Positions 6,932 to 10,185 of a DNA stretch of 10,185 bases are shown piece by piece; position 1 is the first letter of the stretch, and every line of letters starts with the position of its first letter. The DNA lies in NCBI GenBank assembly GCA_947628885.1, contig CANRBO010000035.1, positions 1 through 10,185 of the forward strand. Direction: 5' to 3'. The notes beneath the pieces were generated by a model. It was not told the origin of the DNA. It was given only the letters and a program-made list of their open reading frames with translations, and searched no databases. Made by a program: the position numbers and the translations under genes. The DNA is from an uncultured Clostridia bacterium. GTDB lineage: Bacteria > Bacillota > Clostridia > TANB77 > CAG-508.

Positions 6932-7827
6932 GACTTTGTTTCATCGTATATTCTAGCAATATATTCGCCTATCATCCATAGTGATATAAGTATAATTCCA
7001 CCTAAAAATGTCATTGTACACATAAGTGAAGTCCATCCTGGAGTTAAATTATTCCATTTAAATGCAAATGATAGAATTGAATAAATAAGTACTACTATTG
7101 ATATTATAACTGAAAGTATTCCTAAACCTCCTACTATTTTAAGTGGTTTTGTTGAAAAACTAATTATTCCGTCAGAAGCTAATTTTAACATTTTTTTAAG
7201 TGGATATTTAGTTTTTCCTGCAAAACGTTCTTTTCTTTCATATTCATAAGCATATTGCTTAAATCCTACCCAGCTGAACAATCCTCTTAAGAATTTATTA
7301 TGCTCTGGAAGTGAATTTACTACATCTACTACTTTTCTATCAACTAATCTAAAATCTCCAGTATTTTTAGGAATTTCAATATCTGATAATTTGTTAATAA
7401 ATGAATAGAAAGCCTTGGCTGTCATTAGTTTAAAAGCAGATTCTCCTTCTCTTGATGACCTTTTTCCATAGATTACTTCATATCCTTCTTCCCATTTTTC
7501 TAACATTCCTGGGATAAGCTCAGGTGGATCCTGTAAATCAGCATCCATAATTACTATTGCATCACCTGTAACATATTTTAATCCAGCTGTAACAGCTGCT
7601 TGATGTCCAAAATTTCTCGAGAAAGATATTACTTTCACTTTTTTATCTTTTTTAGCAATTTCTTCAAGTATATCTAATGTTTTATCCTTCGAACCGTCAT
7701 TTACAAAGATTATTTCATAATCATATTTTTCTTTTAATGAACTCATTACCTCTGTAACTTTTTTATAACACTCTTCAGCAACTTGTTCTTCAAAATACAT
7801 CGGTATTACAAGCGAAATTATTTTCAT
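6877..7827 (-). CDS. Membrane-anchored GT2 glycosyltransferase, GtrB/DPM1 type, with repeat-altered C-terminus
   Basis: A 316-residue paralogue of the 4310-5254 gene, probably making an undecaprenyl-phosphate sugar at the cytoplasmic membrane face. Motifs: IPMYFEE (8-14), NDGSKD (43-48), SRNFG (70-74), DADLQDPPELI (95-105), GDFRLVDR (157-164), KFLRGLFSWVGF (178-189) and GKTKY (204-208). Two membrane helices (about 231-256 and 268-290) and GEYIARIYDETKSRPQYIV follow. The FLRG-FSWVGF stretch matches what I expect of GtrB-like enzymes more closely than the paralogue does. The ATG at 7827 has AAGGAAG about ten bases upstream. It starts 66 bases after the exporter permease and ends 78 bases before the GT-C gene. 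That gap consists largely of 38/39-bp tandem repeats which begin inside the coding sequence, so the last eight or so residues come from a duplicated, frame-shifted copy. The catalytic domain is intact. Confidence 0.87.
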   Translation of the reverse strand: MKIISLVIPMYFEEQVAEECYKKVTEVMSSLKEKYDYEIIFVNDGSKDKTLDILEEIAKKDKKVKVISFSRNFGHQAAVTAGLKYVTGDAIVIMDADLQDPPELIPGMLEKWEEGYEVIYGKRSSREGESAFKLMTAKAFYSFINKLSDIEIPKNTGDFRLVDRKVVDVVNSLPEHNKFLRGLFSWVGFKQYAYEYERKERFAGKTKYPLKKMLKLASDGIISFSTKPLKIVGGLGILSVIISIVVLIYSILSFAFKWNNLTPGWTSLMCTMTFLGGIILISLWMIGEYIARIYDETKSRPQYIVDKTINVKDHNT

Positions 7828-7893
7828 ATTTTGCTATCTTCCTTTCTTTTCTAATATCATAAAAAATATGGTTTCTTTATTAATTTTAATAAT

Positions 7894-8667
7894 TTATAAC
7901 TCTTCAGCAAATCTTTTCTGTAATTTGTTAAATATAAAATATCCTATTATCGTAATTATTATTCCAAATACTATAACTGCAAATATTTGTAATAAATTAG
8001 GCATCTGCTGATAATAGAAAATATTTCTATAACCTTCAATAATGTATGTCATTGGGTTAAGCTTCAATATCCACCTAAATTGCCCTGGTATAGTATCTAT
8101 TGAATAAACAATTGGAGTTGCATAAAATAACAATTGTAAGAATACTCCTATAAAATGTTGTAAATCTCTAAAATATACTGTTATGCTTGATACAATTAGT
8201 GCAAAACCTATTTGCATTATGTATTGTGCTAAAAGTAGTAATGGGTAAAATGCAACATATACAGTTAAGCCCATACCATATCCAAGAACAAATCCCAATA
8301 TAATAATTGAAGATATTACAAATGTTACAGCTTCACTTGTAACTAATGAAATTGGCAGTATTTCTCGTGGGAAATACACTTTTTTGATTATGTTACCATT
8401 TTCAATCATTACAAAAGAACCCCTATTTATTACATTGGTAAAAAATGACCATGGTATTAAACCACAAACCATGAAAACAGTATAATTTTCTATACTATTT
8501 CTCATGATTAATGGGAATATAATTGCATATACTGTTATTTGTAAAAGTGGATTTATAAAAGACCATAATATTCCAAAAAATGATTTTTTATATTTTCCAC
8601 CAATATCTTTTTTTATGCTAGTTTTTAATAATTCTCTATATTGATACAGTTTTTTGAAAATGTTCAT
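7894..8667 (-). CDS. Polysaccharide/teichoic acid ABC exporter, permease (Wzm/TagG type)
   Basis: A 257-residue ABC-2 type permease (PF01061) that would form a dimeric channel moving an undecaprenyl-linked polymer to the outer face. The N-terminal amphipathic region KDIGGKYKKSFFGILWSFINP spans 20-40 and is typical of the family. About six membrane segments follow (near 36-54, 62-82, 112-131, 137-162, 173-190 and 227-247). The family motif NPMTYIIEGYR lies at 204-214. Length is normal. The ATG at 8667 is preceded by an in-frame stop 19-21 bases upstream, so no longer start is possible except a rare codon. The nearest good Shine-Dalgarno (GGAGAT, 8701-8696) lies 28 bases away, with a perfect palindrome between. 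Its partner ATPase is the preceding gene, separated by an unusually long 183-base gap. Whether the cargo is O-antigen-like or teichoic-acid-like cannot be decided. Confidence 0.92.
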   Translation of the reverse strand: MNIFKKLYQYRELLKTSIKKDIGGKYKKSFFGILWSFINPLLQITVYAIIFPLIMRNSIENYTVFMVCGLIPWSFFTNVINRGSFVMIENGNIIKKVYFPREILPISLVTSEAVTFVISSIIILGFVLGYGMGLTVYVAFYPLLLLAQYIMQIGFALIVSSITVYFRDLQHFIGVFLQLLFYATPIVYSIDTIPGQFRWILKLNPMTYIIEGYRNIFYYQQMPNLLQIFAVIVFGIIITIIGYFIFNKLQKRFAEEL

Positions 8668-8677
8668 ATTTATTTTG

Positions 8678-8696
8678 TCGTATAATTATTATACGA
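8678..8696. promoter_or_regulatory. Perfect 19-bp palindrome between Shine-Dalgarno and permease start
   Basis: Nine-base arms, TCGTATAAT and ATTATACGA on the minus strand, flank a single central base. It lies between GGAGAT (8701-8696) and the permease ATG at 8667. In RNA it could fold and bring the ribosome site to about 11 bases from the ATG. In DNA it could be an operator, and each strand also contains TATAAT. No TTGACA-like box stands at the right distance, so I do not call a promoter here. Confidence 0.6.
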
Positions 8697-8755
8697 TCTC
8701 CTTCCTTTGAAATTTATTTTTGTTATATTTTATATTATAATGTAATTTCTGCTTG

Positions 8756-8817
8756 TTCTCATGCGTTTGCTCTTATTATTTATTCTCATATGTTCGTTAC
8801 TCATTACATATTCTCAT
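8756..8817. repeat. Three direct heptamers at 27/28-bp period in the ATPase-permease gap
   Basis: TTCTCAT on the plus strand (ATGAGAA on the transcribed minus strand) occurs at 8756-8762, 8783-8789 and 8811-8817. Bases between the copies are only loosely similar (about 19 of 27 between the first two), suggesting a decayed tandem repeat or spaced protein-binding sites. The surrounding 183-base gap (8668-8850) holds no other recognisable gene or terminator. Confidence 0.5.
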
Positions 8818-8850
8818 GTTGTGACATGTTTACTATTTTCTTATTGTATA

Positions 8851-9588
8851 TTATGTTGTTTCTTTCAAGTATTCATTTATTACTTCCTTAGTATCTCCGT
8901 CCATTCTAATTACGCCTTTATCAAGCCATACAGCTCTATCACATAATAACTTTGCAGAACCCAAACTATGTGTTACAAAAACCATAGTTTTTCCTTCTTT
9001 TTTTAACTCTTTCATTTTGTTAAGACATTTTTCTTGAAAGTGTTGATCTCCAACAGATAATATTTCATCTACTAATAAAATATCTGCATCAACATTGATT
9101 GCAACTGAAAAGGCTAATCTCATGAACATACCTGAAGAATATGTTCTTACTGGATTATCTATATATGATCCAAGTTCAGAAAATTCTATAATATTATCCA
9201 ACCTTTTATCAATTTCCTTCTTTGTCAAACCAAATATAGAAGCATTAAAATATATATTTTCCCTACCCGAAAAGTCTTGATGAAAGCCTGCTCCTAACTC
9301 TAATAGTGATGTCAATTTTCCTACTGTGGTAATTTTACCCTTATTAGGATATATTATTTTTGTCATTAATTTTAACAAAGTTGACTTTCCGCTTCCATTA
9401 ACCCCAATAAGTGCCACAGCTTCACCATTTTTTATTGTTAAATTAATATCCTTTAGTACTTCCCTTTTTTCCTTTTTATTTCTTTTCCAAAAAAGTACCT
9501 TTTCCTTTATGCTATTTGCCTTATCAAGATATACATTAAATGTTTTATAAACGTGTTCTACAATTATTCTATCTTCGCTATCTTGCAT
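8851..9588 (-). CDS. Polysaccharide/teichoic acid ABC exporter, ATPase (Wzt/TagH type)
   Basis: A 245-residue nucleotide-binding subunit that powers export of the lipid-linked polymer with the adjacent permease. Walker A GVNGSGKST lies at 62-70. The Q-loop region reads LLELGAGFHQDFSGREN (95-111), a form characteristic of Wzt/TagH proteins. The signature SSGM is at 151-154, Walker B ILLVDE at 170-175 and the switch histidine in VTHS is His207. The N-terminal KANSIKEK/FWKR segment before the core is also typical. The protein stops directly after the ATPase domain, so it lacks the C-terminal carbohydrate-binding domain of long Wzt proteins. The export substrate is therefore probably not selected by end-cap recognition here. 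The ATG at 9588 has AAAGGA at rather long spacing. A promoter is predicted about 150 bases upstream. ATPase-before-permease is the reverse of the usual tagGH order. Confidence 0.93.
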   Translation of the reverse strand: MQDSEDRIIVEHVYKTFNVYLDKANSIKEKVLFWKRNKKEKREVLKDINLTIKNGEAVALIGVNGSGKSTLLKLMTKIIYPNKGKITTVGKLTSLLELGAGFHQDFSGRENIYFNASIFGLTKKEIDKRLDNIIEFSELGSYIDNPVRTYSSGMFMRLAFSVAINVDADILLVDEILSVGDQHFQEKCLNKMKELKKEGKTMVFVTHSLGSAKLLCDRAVWLDKGVIRMDGDTKEVINEYLKETT

Positions 9589-9738
9589 TTTCTTGTTTAC
9601 TTTCCTTTCTATTTAATTAACATTTTTAGCTTTCTAACTATTACCTAACTATGATAATATTTTGTTTTCTACAATTCTAACTTTATGAAAAAATATGTTT
9701 GACTACTTAAAATCATAAGTTTTTTTATATGTATCTAT
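9589..9738 (-). other. AT-rich leader upstream of the exporter ATPase
   Basis: About 145 bases between the predicted transcription start (near 9732) and the ATPase ATG. I see short inverted matches (ACTTA/TAAGT around 9703-9718 and a T run nearby) but no stable stem directly followed by U residues. I see no recognisable riboswitch and no ORF with a ribosome site. Its length would allow leader-based control, but nothing in it proves this. Confidence 0.3.
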
Positions 9739-9767
9739 ATAATAATATAAAACTTGCTTATTGTCAA
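9739..9767 (-). promoter_or_regulatory. Predicted sigma-A-type promoter upstream of the exporter genes
   Basis: On the minus strand a perfect TTGACA (9767-9762) is followed after 17 bases by TATTAT (9744-9739, five of six matches to TATAAT). It begins four bases beyond the stop codon of the upstream GT2 gene. Transcription would start near 9732 and could drive the ATPase, permease and downstream glycosyltransferases. Read-through from the upstream gene is equally possible because no terminator is seen. Confidence 0.55.
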
Positions 9768-9771
9768 AATT

Positions 9772-10185
9772 TTAGTACCCTTCATCCATGAAGTCAATCC
9801 TTTTATGTTCATGCTTAAATTTTCGCTTGGTTGCTATGCTTCCCGGTATCCACAAAATAAGCACCATAAGTTTATTAAAAAATCCATGAACATTTTTTAC
9901 TGCATTTTCCCTTGCTGCCAAATTTGCAAATAATATATAATGCTTATAAATGTACATTTTTTTGCTGAAACTTACTCCTTTAAAATCAAGCTTAAATAAT
10001 TCTTTAAAATACTCGTAATATCCCAAAGGAGCTGTTGCAAAAACTTTATTTATATTTTTCGTATAACCGTCATTTTTGTAATCTCCTATAATTATTGCCT
10101 CATTAACTCCAAGTATATCATAGTCCATGTCCATTTGGTTATACATCCTTGCTTCTGTGACAAATTTTTCATCAGCTTCTATGAT
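9772..10185 (-). CDS. GT2 glycosyltransferase, C-terminal 137 residues (partial, cut by window edge)
   Basis: The frame is open to the edge of the window, so the visible ATG at 10146 is internal. Thirteen further codons upstream of it read IIEADEKFVTEAR. The stretch EADEKFVTEARMYNQM, then NEAIIIGDY, NDGYTKN and APLGYYEYFKELFKL, follows a recurrent pattern. I recognise it from the acceptor side and C-terminal part of Firmicute wall-polysaccharide GT2 enzymes, where an (E)KF(I/V)xE motif follows the GT-A core and DG-T/L-TKN precedes a helical tail. The catalytic DxD region would lie outside the window. The tail has one weakly hydrophobic segment (LMVLILWIPGSIA) and a basic end. It lies just upstream of the exporter genes, consistent with cytoplasmic extension of the exported polymer. 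Family assignment rests on motif memory and is therefore moderate. Confidence 0.65.
   Translation of the reverse strand: MIEADEKFVTEARMYNQMDMDYDILGVNEAIIIGDYKNDGYTKNINKVFATAPLGYYEYFKELFKLDFKGVSFSKKMYIYKHYILFANLAARENAVKNVHGFFNKLMVLILWIPGSIATKRKFKHEHKRIDFMDEGY

Noticed and set aside
6716..7084. Plus-strand ORF of 122 codons across the tandem repeats
   Set aside because: It spans the junction of two convincing minus-strand genes. Its repeated YCLY-like residues come only from the 38/39-bp repeat.
8733..8738. Promoter in the ATPase-permease gap based on a TATAAT-like box
   Set aside because: No TTGACA-like hexamer lies 16-18 bases upstream, and isolated TATAAT matches are expected by chance in such AT-rich DNA.
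9703..9718. Small hairpin (ACTTA/TAAGT) as terminator upstream of the exporter genes
   Set aside because: Only five base pairs, no GC-rich stem, and the T run is about nine bases away.

Overview
The window is AT-rich, and every gene I can support reads on the minus strand, so transcription runs from high to low coordinates. Low GC, strong AGGAGG-type ribosome binding sites, a TagO-like primase, a TagGH-like exporter and RuvB near QueH all suggest a Gram-positive Firmicute, probably of the class Clostridia. I cannot name a genus. TAA, TAG and TGA all act as stops, as in genetic code 11.

Layout in transcription order. (1) 10185-9772: C-terminal part of a GT2 glycosyltransferase, cut by the window edge. 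(2) 9588-8851: ATPase, and (3) 8667-7894: permease, of a Wzt/Wzm (TagH/TagG)-type polysaccharide exporter. (4) 7827-6877: membrane-anchored GT2 of the GtrB/DPM1 type. (5) 6798-5251: GT-C (GT39-like) membrane glycosyltransferase. (6) 5254-4310: second GtrB-type GT2, overlapping gene 5 by four bases. (7) 4273-3173: TagO/WecA-type phospho-GlcNAc transferase. (8) 3059-2055: ruvB, with its own predicted promoter. (9) 1987-146: 613-residue polytopic protein, probably another GT-C enzyme. (10) 120-1: N-terminus of queH, cut by the window edge.

Genes 1-7 read as the end of a cell-wall polysaccharide or teichoic-acid-like locus. TagO would prime undecaprenyl phosphate, cytoplasmic glycosyltransferases would extend the chain and the ABC exporter would move it out. 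In parallel the two GtrB-like enzymes would load single sugars on undecaprenyl phosphate, and GT-C enzymes would use these outside the membrane to decorate the polymer or another surface target. No GtrA-like flippase is visible. Genes 8-10 are DNA repair and tRNA-modification housekeeping, with gene 9 inserted between ruvB and queH.

The most unusual structures lie between genes. A 38/39-bp tandem repeat appears to have rewritten the C-terminus of gene 4 and widened the gap to gene 5. A perfect 19-bp palindrome separates a strong Shine-Dalgarno from the permease start. A hairpin that doubles as an 18-codon ORF couples to the 613-residue gene by ATGA overlap. A 27/28-bp spaced heptamer repeats in the unusually long ATPase-permease gap. 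I see no RNA gene, CRISPR array, insertion sequence or convincing intrinsic terminator. No gene-free stretch exceeds about 185 bases.
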